Positions 1 to 8,672 of a DNA stretch of 64,000 nucleotides are shown here, one piece after another. The translations under genes were made by a program, and so were the position numbers. Numbering within the stretch: position 1 is the first letter of the stretch; the number at the start of each line of letters is the position of its first letter. Source of the DNA: Streptomyces sp. CB02980. Lineage in GTDB: Bacteria; Actinomycetota; Actinomycetes; Streptomycetales; Streptomycetaceae. The notes under the pieces are model-generated. The model did no database searches. It had not been told where the DNA came from and was given only the letters and a program-made list of their open reading frames with translations. The DNA is taken from the NCBI RefSeq assembly GCF_014451325.2, contig NZ_JACSCH020000011.1, forward strand, positions 248,001 through 312,000. Direction: 5' to 3'.

Positions 1-20
1 CTTTCCCGTCTCCGGCCCGC

Positions 21-85
21 CTTCCGCGACCTGACGTACGGATTCCGCCCGCCCCTTCCGTAACCTGACGTACGGATTCGGCCCG
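21..85. repeat. Two direct repeats, 34-nt period
   Basis: Two copies of a 31-nt unit (21-51 and 55-85) differ at three positions and share the core CTGACGTACGGATTC. A more degenerate third copy seems to precede them at the window edge. They lie just upstream of the nitronate monooxygenase gene. They could be leftover intergenic duplication or binding sites for a regulator; nothing in the sequence decides between these. Confidence 0.6.
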
Positions 86-112
86 GAAGCAGGGGCATGG
101 CACGATGCCCAT

Positions 113-1192
113 ATGTCCACCACCGCACTGAACGATCTCTCTCGGTTTCCGATCGTGCAGGCCCCCATGGCGGGTGGCGCCTCCTCTTCCGAGCTCGTCG
201 GAGCCGTGTGCGCGGCCGGGGCGCTCGGCTTCCTGGCCGGCGGGTACAAGACGGCCGGAGGCCTCTACCAGGAGATCAAGCAGGTGCGCGGGCTCACCGC
301 ACGTCCTTTCGGCGTCAACCTCTTCCTGCCGGAGTCCGGGCGGCCCGCCGACCCCGCCTCCGTCGAGGTCTACCGGCATCAGCTCGCGGGCGAGGCCACC
401 TGGTACGAGACCCCGCTCGGCGAGACCGACGACTGTCGTGACGACGCGTACGACGCCAAGCTGGCGATCCTCCTGGAGGACCCGGTCCGTGTGGTCTCCT
501 TCACCTTCGGCTGCCCCGCGCCCGAGGTCCTCGCCTCCTTCGCGCGTGTGGGAACGTTCACGATCGTGACCGTCACCTCCGCAGAGGAGGCCCTCGCCGC
601 CCAGCAGGCCGGGGCGAACGCCGTCTGCGTGCAGGGCGCCGAGGCGGGTGGACACCAGGGCACGTTCCGCGACGATCCCGCCGAGGACGCCCCGGGCACC
701 GGACTGCTCGCCCTGCTCAGCCTGGTCCGCGAGAGCGTCGCCCTGCCGATCGTCGCGGCCGGCGGCATCATGCGCGGCGCGCAGATCGCCGCCGCCCTGG
801 CCGCCGGGGCGGACGCAGCCCAGCTCGGCACGGCCTTCCTCTGCTGCCCCGAGTCGGGCGCCCACCCGCTGCACAAGCGGGCCCTGACCGACCCGCTGTA
901 CACCCGGACCGCCCTCACCCGGGCCTTCACCGGGCGCCCGGCGCGCGGCCTCGTCAACCGCTTCATGCGCGAGCACGGGCCGTACGCCCCCGCCGCCTAC
1001 CCCGAGATCCACCACCTCACCGCCCCGATCCGGAAGGCCGCCGCCACCGCCGGTGACGCCCAGGGCATGGCCCTGTGGGCCGGTCAGGGCCACCGGCTCG
1101 CCCGCGAACTCCCCGCCGGGCAGCTGGTCGAGGTGCTGGCCGCCGAACTCGACACCGCTCTCTCCGAGCTGCCCCACAGGAGCGCCTCATGA
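113..1192 (+). CDS. Nitronate monooxygenase (NMO/2-nitropropane dioxygenase family)
   Basis: A 359-residue flavoenzyme predicted to be cytoplasmic, a TIM barrel binding FMN that oxidises alkyl nitronates. Visible family marks are the N-terminal QAPMAGGASSSELVGAVCAAG stretch (here split: QAPMAG, then SSSELVGAV), the AGGHQG motif near residue 180 carrying the catalytic His, and the IVAAGGI phosphate-binding strand near residue 213. Length is normal for the family. The ATG at 113 was chosen because it begins the conserved barrel directly. No convincing ribosome-binding site is visible, so the transcript may be leaderless. Its stop overlaps the rsmE start (ATGA), which indicates translational coupling. 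The true substrate is unknown. Confidence 0.85.
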   Translation: MSTTALNDLSRFPIVQAPMAGGASSSELVGAVCAAGALGFLAGGYKTAGGLYQEIKQVRGLTARPFGVNLFLPESGRPADPASVEVYRHQLAGEATWYETPLGETDDCRDDAYDAKLAILLEDPVRVVSFTFGCPAPEVLASFARVGTFTIVTVTSAEEALAAQQAGANAVCVQGAEAGGHQGTFRDDPAEDAPGTGLLALLSLVRESVALPIVAAGGIMRGAQIAAALAAGADAAQLGTAFLCCPESGAHPLHKRALTDPLYTRTALTRAFTGRPARGLVNRFMREHGPYAPAAYPEIHHLTAPIRKAAATAGDAQGMALWAGQGHRLARELPAGQLVEVLAAELDTALSELPHRSAS

Positions 1193-1932
1193 CCGCACCC
1201 GTCTTCGTCGTCGACGCCGTTCCCGGCCCCGGGAGTTTTCTCCTGGACGGCCCCGAGGGCCGGCACGCCGTCTCCGTGAAGCGACTGCGGGAGGGCGAGG
1301 AGCTCGTCCTCGCCGACGGCCTGGGCCGCTGGGCCGCGTGCGTGGTGCTGGCCGCCGAGGGCAAGGACCAGCTCACCGTGCGGGTCGACGAGGTCCACGA
1401 GGACCCCGAGGAGGAGCCCCGTATCACCGTCGTCCAGGCGCTGCCCAAGGGCGACCGGGGCGAACTCGCCGTCGAGACCATGACGGAGACCGGGGTGGAC
1501 GCGATCGTGCCGTGGGCCGCCTCCCGCTGCATCACGCAGTGGAAGGGCGACCGGGGCCTCAAGGCGCTCGCCAAGTGGCGGTCCACCGCGCGCGAGGCCG
1601 GGAAGCAGTCGCGCCGCTCCCGGTTCCCCGAGGTCGCGGACCTGATGACGACCAAGCAGGTCGCCGCGCTGCTCGCCGGCGCCGACTTCGCGGCCGTGCT
1701 GCACGAGGACCGCGACCACCCGAGCGGGGCGCTCGCCACCGCCGAACTCCCGGAGAAGGGCTCGATCGTGCTGGTCGTCGGCCCCGAGGGCGGGGTCTCC
1801 CCGGAGGAGCTTGCCGCGTTCGAGACGGCCGGGGCGAAGCCGTACCGGCTCGGCCGGAGCGTGCTGCGGACGTCGACGGCGGGCACGGCGGCGACGGCGC
1901 TCGTCCTGGGGAGCACGGGCCGCTGGAGCTGA
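1189..1932 (+). CDS. rsmE: 16S rRNA (uracil(1498)-N3)-methyltransferase
   Basis: This 247-residue SPOUT-class enzyme methylates N3 of U1498 in 16S rRNA using S-adenosylmethionine. The C-terminal trefoil-knot signatures are present: VGPEGGVSPEE near residue 197 and LGRSVLRTSTAGTAA near residue 224. The N-terminal PUA-like region contains GRHAVSVKRLREGE. The start ATG at 1189 overlaps the preceding stop codon by the ATGA arrangement, so the two genes are probably co-translated. In many actinomycetes rsmE lies beside dnaJ; the dnaJ side is outside this window. The stop codon abuts a six-copy 16-nt tandem repeat. Confidence 0.93.
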   Translation: MTAPVFVVDAVPGPGSFLLDGPEGRHAVSVKRLREGEELVLADGLGRWAACVVLAAEGKDQLTVRVDEVHEDPEEEPRITVVQALPKGDRGELAVETMTETGVDAIVPWAASRCITQWKGDRGLKALAKWRSTAREAGKQSRRSRFPEVADLMTTKQVAALLAGADFAAVLHEDRDHPSGALATAELPEKGSIVLVVGPEGGVSPEELAAFETAGAKPYRLGRSVLRTSTAGTAATALVLGSTGRWS

Positions 1933-2028
1933 TCGCTCCCGGCCTCAGGCACTTCCGGCCTCAGGCACTTCAGTCCTCAGTCGCTCCCGGCCTCAGGCAC
2001 TCCAGGCCTCAGTCGCTTCCGGCCTCAG
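1933..2028. repeat. Six tandem copies of a 16-nt unit
   Basis: The unit TCGCTCCCGGCCTCAG is repeated six times without a break (1933, 1949, 1965, 1981, 1997, 2013), each copy differing by zero to four bases. The array begins on the base after the rsmE stop and runs into the 3' end of the convergent gene at 2009-2416, supplying that gene's last codons and its stop. It is a small minisatellite between convergent genes. Confidence 0.9.
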
Positions 2029-2416
2029 GGCTCCCGGCGACCTCTGCGCTCCCGGGTCCTTCCCCTGTCGTCAGGGTGTCGTAGAGGGGCCAGCCGTCCT
2101 CGTCGTGGATGCCGTGGGCGGCGGGGAGCAGGCCGCGGGCCGCGGCCTCGTCCAGGAAGCGGCGTACGACGCCCGGCTCGTTCAGGTTGAGGATGGCGCC
2201 GGCGCCGGTCGAGGCGATGTCGCCGGCGCCGAAGGGGTAGCCGGACACGATGCGGCCCGGACCGTCCCGGAAGACCAGACGGAGCTGGGTGTGGCGGTTC
2301 TCGGCGCGGCGCAGGGTGAGGAACGTCAGGCAGTCCGGGGCGTGGTGGTGCCCGACCGTCCACAGCCACACCGTGGCGCCCACCGTCAGCCTGCGCGGTA
2401 CGCGGTCCCGTCTCAT
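2009..2416 (-). CDS. Conserved hypothetical protein, 135 aa
   Basis: I do not recognise a named domain. The protein is soluble, with no signal peptide or membrane segment, and reads as a compact alpha/beta protein: a basic start, a strand VGATVWLWTVGHHH, then DGPGRIVSGYPFGAGDIASTGAGAILNLNEPGVVRRFLDEA. The body has normal Streptomyces codon bias and lies between two plus-strand operons, so it is probably a real gene. The last residues (SPEAGSD and the stop) are encoded by the 16-nt tandem array, so the C-terminus may have been altered by repeat growth. Function unknown. Confidence 0.6.
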   Translation of the reverse strand: MRRDRVPRRLTVGATVWLWTVGHHHAPDCLTFLTLRRAENRHTQLRLVFRDGPGRIVSGYPFGAGDIASTGAGAILNLNEPGVVRRFLDEAAARGLLPAAHGIHDEDGWPLYDTLTTGEGPGSAEVAGSPEAGSD

Positions 2417-2492
2417 CCCGCGAAGTGTACGGAGTGTGCAACGGACCGAACCCGGTGGACAGCTGCCCCCGCGCGCTCCTTAGGCTGGCCGC

Positions 2493-3830
2493 ATGGCCGA
2501 CGAGTCCCCCCTGATCCGCAGTCTGCGCGCCGCCGTGGCCGCCGCCCCCGGTGACGTACCCCTGCGTCTTCACTTCGCCGAACTCCTCCTCTCCGAGGGA
2601 CGGAACGACGAGGCCGTCGCGGAGGCGGCCGTCGCACTCCAGCACGCGCCGGGGGACGCGGACGCGCGTGCGCTGATGATGCGGGCCATGGGGATGCCGC
2701 CGGCCCCGGCCACCGCTCCCACGGAGCGCGCGACCGGGCCGACCGCGACCCCGGCCCCCACGGAGAGCGCCCCCGAGCCGACCGGGCCGACCGGGCCGAC
2801 CGAGCGGCCCGAGCCGGCCGTGGGCAAGGCCCCCGCCTTCGACTGGGACGCCGCCGAGCAGCAGGTGCAGGACGTCGTCGGGCCCCGCTTCCTGGAGGAC
2901 CCGCAGGCGGCCGAAGGCGACGGAGCCGCAGGGGACGCCGACGCCTGGGACGTCGACGCGCCCGGCGCCGTACGCCTCGCCGACGTCGGTGGCATGGACG
3001 AGGTCAAGGAGCGCCTGGAGGCCGCCTTCCTCGCTCCCATGCGCAACCCCGAACTGCGCAGGCTGTACGGCAAGTCGCTGCGCGGCGGGCTGCTCCTCTA
3101 CGGGCCTCCCGGCTGCGGCAAGACCTTCATCGCGCGGGCCGTCGCCGGCGAGCTGGGCGCGAACTTCCTCACCGTCTCGCTCTCCGACGTCCTCGACATG
3201 TGGATCGGGGCCTCCGAGAAGAACATCCACGACATCTTCGAGACCGCCCGCCGCCAGGCTCCCTGCGTCGTCTTCCTCGACGAGCTGGACGCCCTCGGCG
3301 CCAAGCGCTCCCGGACTCACCACAGCGGACTGCGCAACGTCGTCAACCAGCTCCTCACCGAGCTCGACGGCATCGCCAGCGGCGCGGGCAACGAGGGCGT
3401 GTTCGTGCTCGCCGCCACCAACGTGCCCTGGGACGTGGACATCGCGCTGCGCCGCCCCGGCCGCCTCGACCGCACGCTCCTCGTGCTGCCGCCGGACGCC
3501 ACCGCGCGCGAGGCGATCCTCCGCTACCACCTGCGCGAGCGGCCCATCGAGGCCGTCGACCTCGGCAAGCTCGTCAAGGTCACCGAGGACTTCTCCGGCG
3601 CCGACCTCGCCCATGTCTGCGAATCGGCCGCCGAGGCCGCGCTGCTCGACTCCGCCCGCAGCGGCTCCGTGCGACTGATCACCACCAAGGACCTGCTGGG
3701 CGCGGCCAAGCAGATCAAGCCGTCCACCGAGCCGTGGTTCGCCGCCGCCCGGAACGTCGCCATGTTCGCCAACGAGGGCGGCCTGTACGACGACCTCCTC
3801 GCCCACCTCAAGCGGAAGCGCAAGCTGTGA
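2493..3830 (+). CDS. AAA+ ATPase with N-terminal TPR-like region
   Basis: This 445-residue protein has a helical TPR-like N-terminus (about 1-65), a low-complexity Pro/Thr/Gly linker (about 70-112) and one AAA+ module resembling the Cdc48/FtsH/Vps4 class. Walker A is GPPGCGKT (about 204-211) and Walker B is VVFLDELDALG (from about 259). LAATNVPWDVD is sensor I, followed by RRPGRLDR with arginine-finger candidates. No protease or transmembrane domain is attached, so it probably remodels or extracts protein partners. Its TGA overlaps the GTG of the downstream TPR membrane-protein gene, strongly suggesting that the two products work together. The biological target is unknown. Confidence 0.85.
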   Translation: MADESPLIRSLRAAVAAAPGDVPLRLHFAELLLSEGRNDEAVAEAAVALQHAPGDADARALMMRAMGMPPAPATAPTERATGPTATPAPTESAPEPTGPTGPTERPEPAVGKAPAFDWDAAEQQVQDVVGPRFLEDPQAAEGDGAAGDADAWDVDAPGAVRLADVGGMDEVKERLEAAFLAPMRNPELRRLYGKSLRGGLLLYGPPGCGKTFIARAVAGELGANFLTVSLSDVLDMWIGASEKNIHDIFETARRQAPCVVFLDELDALGAKRSRTHHSGLRNVVNQLLTELDGIASGAGNEGVFVLAATNVPWDVDIALRRPGRLDRTLLVLPPDATAREAILRYHLRERPIEAVDLGKLVKVTEDFSGADLAHVCESAAEAALLDSARSGSVRLITTKDLLGAAKQIKPSTEPWFAAARNVAMFANEGGLYDDLLAHLKRKRKL

Positions 3831-4921
3831 CCACGCCGACCACGCTCCTGCGCGCCGAGGCCCTGTACGACACCGGGCGGTTCGCGCAGGCCGGCGAACT
3901 GGTCGCCCAGCACCTGGCGGGCGAACCGGAGGACGCCGAGGCGCTCGTCCTGCTCGCCCGCTGCCATCACCGTGCCGAGAAGCACCAGGCCGCCCTGGAA
4001 GCCGTGGACGGTGCGCTGCGCGCCGAACCCGAGCTGCTCATGGCCTGGCTGATGCGCGTCCAGATCCTGCTCGAACTGCGGCGGTTCCAGGAGGCCGAGA
4101 CCGCCGCCCGGTACTCCGTCCGGCTCGCCCCGCAGTACTGGGGCACCCACTACGCCCTCGGCACCGCCCTCGCGCAGTTCGCGGAGCACGCGCGTACGCC
4201 CGCGCGTACCGTCGAGGCGTACGAGGCGGCGCGGGCCGCCGTCAGCCTCGCCCCCGAGGAGGACGCGGCCCACTTCCTGGTGGGGCTCACCGCCCAGCGC
4301 CGGGGCGATCACGCCACCGCGCAGCGGGCGTACGAGGCCGCCCTGCGGCTCAACCCGCAGAGCAGCGAGGCCCACAACAACCTGTCGCTGCTTCGGCTGC
4401 GGCGCCGTTGGTTCCGGCGCGGGGCCTGGACCCAGGCCGCCGAGGGCTTCGTCGCCTCCGCCGCGCTCGACCTCCAGGACCGCAAGGCCCGCTACAACCT
4501 GGAGGCCATGGCCTGGAACACGGTGGCGGGGGCGCGCTGGGTGGCGCTGCTCGGCTTCATCGCCTCGACGTTCGGCGCCGCTCCGGCCCGGAGCGGTGAC
4601 ACCGGCGCGGACGCGATCGTGCCGTTCGTGATCGGCGTGGCCGTGATCGTCGGCTCCTGGGGCGGCTGGGTGCTGTGGATGGGCCGCCGGGTGCCGCCCC
4701 GGCTGCGCCGCCCGATGCTCCTGGTGGCGCGCTCCTGCCGGCCGGTGATCGCGATGGCCACCGCCGTGGGGCTGCTCGGGCTCTACTCGGTGGTGTCGAT
4801 GGCCCTCTGGTCCTTCGACGCCGGGGTGGTCGGCGGGCTCGGGACGCCGCTGTTCTGGGCCGTGATCATCACGTACTGGGTGAGCCGCTCGGCCCTCAAC
4901 CGGCGCGCGCCCAAGGACTGA
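3827..4921 (+). CDS. TPR-repeat protein with C-terminal membrane segments
   Basis: A 364-residue protein translationally coupled to the AAA+ gene (GTG at 3827 within GTGA). Residues about 1-200 form TPR-type helix pairs: LYDTGRFAQAGELVAQHL, ALVLLARCHHRAEKHQAAL, LRLNPQSSEAHNN. The C-terminal third has about four hydrophobic segments, including WVALLGFIAST, FVIGVAVIVGSWGGWVLWM, IAMATAVGLLGLYSVVSM and FWAVIITYWVS. This layout suggests a membrane anchor that displays a cytoplasmic TPR scaffold to which the ATPase could dock. No catalytic motif is visible. The functional link is inferred from the overlap and from TPR segments in both proteins. Confidence 0.8.
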   Translation: MTTPTTLLRAEALYDTGRFAQAGELVAQHLAGEPEDAEALVLLARCHHRAEKHQAALEAVDGALRAEPELLMAWLMRVQILLELRRFQEAETAARYSVRLAPQYWGTHYALGTALAQFAEHARTPARTVEAYEAARAAVSLAPEEDAAHFLVGLTAQRRGDHATAQRAYEAALRLNPQSSEAHNNLSLLRLRRRWFRRGAWTQAAEGFVASAALDLQDRKARYNLEAMAWNTVAGARWVALLGFIASTFGAAPARSGDTGADAIVPFVIGVAVIVGSWGGWVLWMGRRVPPRLRRPMLLVARSCRPVIAMATAVGLLGLYSVVSMALWSFDAGVVGGLGTPLFWAVIITYWVSRSALNRRAPKD

Positions 4922-4996
4922 CCTGGGACACGGCGGCGGCCGTGGCGGCGGATAGCATGCGCGTGTAGCGACCGACGAGGCGAGGAGGCCCGGGCC

Positions 4997-5356
4997 ATGG
5001 CCGGAGAGCCGCAGAGCGACTGCCTGTTCTGCAAGATCGTGGCGGGGGAAGTGCCCGCGACGATCGTGCGCGAGACGGAGACCACGCTCGCGTTCCGCGA
5101 CATCAACCCGCAGGCGCCCAGCCACGTCCTCGTGATCCCGCGCCTCCACTACCCGGACGCCGCGTCCCTGGCCACCGCCGCCCCGACCGTCGCCGCCGAC
5201 ATACTGCGCGAGGCCGGAGAGGTCGCCGCCCAGGAGAAGGTCGAGGGCAGCGGCTTCAGGATCGTCTTCAACACCGGCGCCGGCGCGGGCCAGACCGTTT
5301 TCCACGCCCACGCGCACGTGCTCGGCGGCCGCGGCCTCAACTGGCCCCCCGGCTAG
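4997..5356 (+). CDS. HIT (histidine triad) family protein
   Basis: A 119-residue nucleotide-binding hydrolase of the HIT superfamily, similar in layout to bacterial HinT proteins that cleave purine nucleoside phosphoramidates. It carries the zinc-type N-terminus CLFCKIVAGEVPA and the active-site triad HAHAHVLGG near residue 106, plus the conserved FRDINPQAPSHVLVIPR strand. The ATG at 4997 follows a GAGGAGGCC ribosome-binding region. It is followed after 13 bases by rnz and probably shares its transcript. Confidence 0.9.
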   Translation: MAGEPQSDCLFCKIVAGEVPATIVRETETTLAFRDINPQAPSHVLVIPRLHYPDAASLATAAPTVAADILREAGEVAAQEKVEGSGFRIVFNTGAGAGQTVFHAHAHVLGGRGLNWPPG

Positions 5357-5369
5357 ACCGGCAGCCGTC

Positions 5370-6272
5370 ATGTCCGTACGGGAACTCGTCGTGCTCGGGA
5401 CCGCAAGCCAGGTCCCGACCCGGCACCGCAACCACAACGGCTATCTGCTGCGCTGGGACGGACAGGGCATCCTCTTCGACCCCGGTGAGGGCACCCAGCG
5501 CCAGATGCTGCGGGCCGGGGTCGCCGCGCACGACATCGACCGGATCTGCGTCACGCACTTCCACGGCGACCACTCGCTCGGCCTCGCCGGGGTGATCCAG
5601 CGGATCAACCTCGACCAGGTCCCGCACCCCGTCACCGCCCACTACCCGGCGAGCGGGCAGCACTTCTTCGAGCGGCTGCGGTACGCCACGGCCTACCGCG
5701 AGACCGTGCGGCTGGCCGAGGCGCCGGTGGCCGCCGACGGGCCGCTCGCCGTCACCGAGGCGTACACCCTCGACGCGTGCCTGCTCTCGCACCCGGTCGA
5801 GTCGTACGGCTACCGGCTCACCGAGCCCGACGGGCGCCGCATCCTGCCCGAACGGCTCGCCGCGCACGGCATCAAGGGCCCCGACGTCGGCCGCCTCCAG
5901 CGCGAGGGCGTCCTCGGCGGCGTGACCCTCGACGACGTCAGCGAGGTCCGGCGCGGGCAGCGGTTCGCCTTCGTCATGGACACCCGGCTCTGCGACGGCG
6001 TGCACGCGCTCGCCGACGGCGCCGACATGCTCGTCATCGAGTCGACCTTCCTCGACGAGGACGTCCGCCTCGCCACCGACCACGGCCATCTGACGGCCGG
6101 ACAGGCCGCGGCGGTCGCCCGGGACGCGGGCGTACGGCATCTCGTCCTGACCCACTTCTCGCAGCGCTACTCCGACCCGGCCGAGTTCGAGCGGCAGGCG
6201 CGGGCGGTCGGGTTCGAGGGCGAACTGAGCATTGCCCAGGACCTCATGAGGGTCCCCGTACCGAAGAGATAG
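5370..6272 (+). CDS. rnz: Ribonuclease Z (tRNA 3' endonuclease)
   Basis: A 300-residue short-form RNase Z of the metallo-beta-lactamase fold, which removes 3' trailers from tRNA precursors. Metal-binding motifs are HFHGDHSLG (about residues 63-71), LLSHPVESYGYRL, FVMDTR, and the C-terminal LTHFSQRY. Length matches the bacterial short form. It begins 13 bases after the HIT gene and is followed 10 bases later by the deaminase gene, consistent with one operon. Confidence 0.92.
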   Translation: MSVRELVVLGTASQVPTRHRNHNGYLLRWDGQGILFDPGEGTQRQMLRAGVAAHDIDRICVTHFHGDHSLGLAGVIQRINLDQVPHPVTAHYPASGQHFFERLRYATAYRETVRLAEAPVAADGPLAVTEAYTLDACLLSHPVESYGYRLTEPDGRRILPERLAAHGIKGPDVGRLQREGVLGGVTLDDVSEVRRGQRFAFVMDTRLCDGVHALADGADMLVIESTFLDEDVRLATDHGHLTAGQAAAVARDAGVRHLVLTHFSQRYSDPAEFERQARAVGFEGELSIAQDLMRVPVPKR

Positions 6273-6282
6273 AGCACCACGC

Positions 6283-7299
6283 ATGCCCCTCCCCGCGGCT
6301 CTCCCCAAGGCCGAACTGCACCTCCACATCGAAGGCACCCTCGAACCCGAGCTGGCCTTCGCGCTCGCCGCGCGCAACGGCGTCACCCTGCCGTACGCGG
6401 ACACCGACGCCCTGCGCGAGGCGTACCGCTTCAGCGACCTCCAGTCCTTCCTGGACCTCTACTACGGCCTGATGGCGGTCCTGCGCACCGCCGAGGACTT
6501 CACCGAGCTCACCGACGCCTATCTGGAGCGGGCCGCCGCCCAGGGCGTCCGGCACGCCGAGATCTTCTTCGACCCGCAGGCGCACACCGCCCGCGGCGTC
6601 CCCATCGGCACGGTGATCGAGGGCCTGAGCGCCTCCCTCGAACGCTCCGAGGAGCGGTACGGGATCTCCACCCGGCTCATCATGTGCTTCCTGCGCGACG
6701 AGTCGGCGGAGTCGGCGCTCGCGACCCTGGACGCCGCGAAGCCCTATCTGGACCGGATCACCGGTGTCGGCCTGGACTCGGCGGAGGTCGGCCACCCGCC
6801 GGCCAAGTTCCGCGAGGTGTACGAGGCGGCCGGGGCGCTCGGGCTGCGCCGCGTCGCCCACGCGGGCGAGGAGGGCCCGGCGGAGTACATCCGTGAGGCG
6901 CTCGACGTCCTCGGCGTGGAGCGGATCGACCACGGTCTGCGGTGCATGGAGGACCCGGAGCTCGTCGAGCGGCTCGTGCGGGAGCGGGTGCCGCTGACGC
7001 TCTGTCCGCTGTCGAACGTGCGGTTGCGCGCGATCGACGTGCTGGGTGATCACCCGCTGCCGGCGATGATGGCGGCGGGGCTGCTCGTCACCGTGAACTC
7101 GGACGACCCGGCGTACTTCGGGGGGTATGTGGGGGACAACTTCGACGGGGTGCGGGAGGCGTTGGGGCTGTCGTCGGAGCAGCTGCGGGAGTTGGCGCGG
7201 AATTCGTTCGAGGCGTCGTTCCTGGAGGATGACGAGGGGCGGCGGGCGCGGTATCTCTCCGAGGTGGAGGCGTACGAGTTCGGCGGGGGCCGGGCGTAG
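6283..7299 (+). CDS. Adenine deaminase-type metallo-hydrolase (adenosine deaminase superfamily)
   Basis: A 338-residue amidohydrolase with the zinc ligands in place: HLHIEG (about residue 13), HAGEEG (about 197), DHG and NSDDPAYFGGY (near 277). The combination HIEGTLEPEL, FLDLYYGLMAVLRTAEDF, GLDSAEVGHPP and TVNSDDPAYFGGYV matches the adenine deaminase branch (Pseudomonas PA0148 and fungal Aah1 type) better than adenosine deaminases proper. It would convert adenine to hypoxanthine in purine salvage. Automatic pipelines usually call it adenosine deaminase; the substrate is inferred from motif resemblance. Its TAG lies in the left arm of a terminator hairpin. Confidence 0.8.
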   Translation: MPLPAALPKAELHLHIEGTLEPELAFALAARNGVTLPYADTDALREAYRFSDLQSFLDLYYGLMAVLRTAEDFTELTDAYLERAAAQGVRHAEIFFDPQAHTARGVPIGTVIEGLSASLERSEERYGISTRLIMCFLRDESAESALATLDAAKPYLDRITGVGLDSAEVGHPPAKFREVYEAAGALGLRRVAHAGEEGPAEYIREALDVLGVERIDHGLRCMEDPELVERLVRERVPLTLCPLSNVRLRAIDVLGDHPLPAMMAAGLLVTVNSDDPAYFGGYVGDNFDGVREALGLSSEQLRELARNSFEASFLEDDEGRRARYLSEVEAYEFGGGRA

Positions 7300-7338
7300 C
7301 GCCTGCGGCGGGGTGGGGGAGAGGCTCGCCGCAGGCGC
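7299..7338. terminator. Hairpin between convergent deaminase and MFS genes
   Basis: Perfect 12-bp arms GCGCCTGCGGCG and CGCCGCAGGCGC are separated by a 16-nt G-rich loop. The left arm begins on the last base of the deaminase stop codon. It can serve transcripts from both sides. Confidence 0.75.
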
Positions 7339-7343
7339 CCCTC

Positions 7344-8672
7344 TCACCCCCGGTCGCTCGGCCTCGCCAGTCTGTAGGCCGACTTCACAAGGCGGCGGCG
7401 GCTCGCCGGGACCCGCACGGGGGCGATCTCCTGTTCCGGCGCGCCCATCTGCGGGACCGTCGGCGGGGTCGCCGCCGCCGTGCCCGCCAGGACCGCGCCC
7501 GCCGCGCCGCCCCTGCGCCGCACCGAGCCCGGGACCAGGGGGCGGCCCGAGACGTGGCGGGCCACCGCTGTCATCGGGATCGCGACCAGGACGAGCAGGG
7601 CGCACAGGACCATGCCCATGCCCGGGTACCCGGCGCCCTCCGAGAGCAGGCTTCCCGCCAGGGGGCCGCAGGCCACGCCCAGGGAGGACGCCGCGCCGAC
7701 CAGGACCGCCCAGCGGCCCCGGGGGTCGAGGGAGGCGGCCAGGCCCAGGAGGTAGGAGAGGACCACCGGGTAGCAGGCGTTCCACAGGATCTCGCCGGTC
7801 GCGAAGGAGGTCAGATCTCCCGCCGCCGAGCTGAGCAGTACGCAGGCCGCGATGACGACCGTGCCCACGCCGATCGGCACCGCCCGGCCCAGGCGGGAGC
7901 CGAGTGCGCCGGCCGCCGTGACTCCCAGGAGTCCCGCGCCGAGCGCCGCCGCGAAGACCGCGCCGACGGTGACCTCGGAGAGTCCGGCCTGGGTGAGGCC
8001 GATGCGGCCGCTCACGCCCCACAGGGCGTTCTGGGAGAGGGACCAGAGGAGGATGCCGCCCGCCAGGACCGCGCCTGCCGTGCGGTGGGGGAGGGGGCCG
8101 GTGGGGGCGGACTCGCGGGGCTCCCGGACCGTGCCCGGCAGCCTGCTCGTGAGCGGCCACACGAGGGCCGCCGCGCAGGCGATCGCGAGCAGCGGCGGCG
8201 CGTGGCCGCCGGACAGGTGCGGGAGGGTGAGGTAGAGCGCGCCCGCCGTGGCCGAGACCGAGAGCAGGCCGAGCGTCGAGGCCCGGTGCGGGTCCCGCTG
8301 TCCGGCGATCCCGGCCGCCGCCACCGCCGTCGCCGTACCCGAGCCGAGGCCGCCGAGGACCGCGCCCGCGACCACCAGGGGCACGATGCCGGTCGCGGCG
8401 GCGGAGCCGTATCCCACCGCCATCGCGAGCAGGCCCGCGCGGGCCGCCCGGCGGGGGCCGATCCGTTCCCCGCGCGCGGCGAGCGTGAAGCCCGCGGTGG
8501 AGGAGCCGAGGAGCAGGACGGACCCCACGAGGCCCGCCTGTGACGGAGTGAGGCCGAGCCCGGCGGAGAGCCGGCCGACGACGGTCGGCAGCAGGTACGG
8601 GGCCAGGTAACCGGCGGTGAAGAGGCAGACGAGGGCGGCGAGGCCCCCCGGGACGCGCGGGCGCGACGACAT
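7344..8672 (-). CDS. MFS transporter (DHA1-like)
   Basis: A 442-residue integral membrane protein with about twelve hydrophobic segments, for example LAALVCLFTAGYLAPYLLPTV at the N-terminus and GMVLCALLVLVAIPM at the C-terminus. The segment GRLSAGLGLTPSQAGLVGS fits the first loop of drug/metabolite MFS proteins. The ATG at 8672 was chosen because upstream sequence in frame is Pro/Arg-rich and not membrane-like. It is divergent from the PfkB kinase gene with 268 bases between. Substrate is not predictable. Confidence 0.82.
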   Translation of the reverse strand: MSSRPRVPGGLAALVCLFTAGYLAPYLLPTVVGRLSAGLGLTPSQAGLVGSVLLLGSSTAGFTLAARGERIGPRRAARAGLLAMAVGYGSAAATGIVPLVVAGAVLGGLGSGTATAVAAAGIAGQRDPHRASTLGLLSVSATAGALYLTLPHLSGGHAPPLLAIACAAALVWPLTSRLPGTVREPRESAPTGPLPHRTAGAVLAGGILLWSLSQNALWGVSGRIGLTQAGLSEVTVGAVFAAALGAGLLGVTAAGALGSRLGRAVPIGVGTVVIAACVLLSSAAGDLTSFATGEILWNACYPVVLSYLLGLAASLDPRGRWAVLVGAASSLGVACGPLAGSLLSEGAGYPGMGMVLCALLVLVAIPMTAVARHVSGRPLVPGSVRRRGGAAGAVLAGTAAATPPTVPQMGAPEQEIAPVRVPASRRRLVKSAYRLARPSDRG

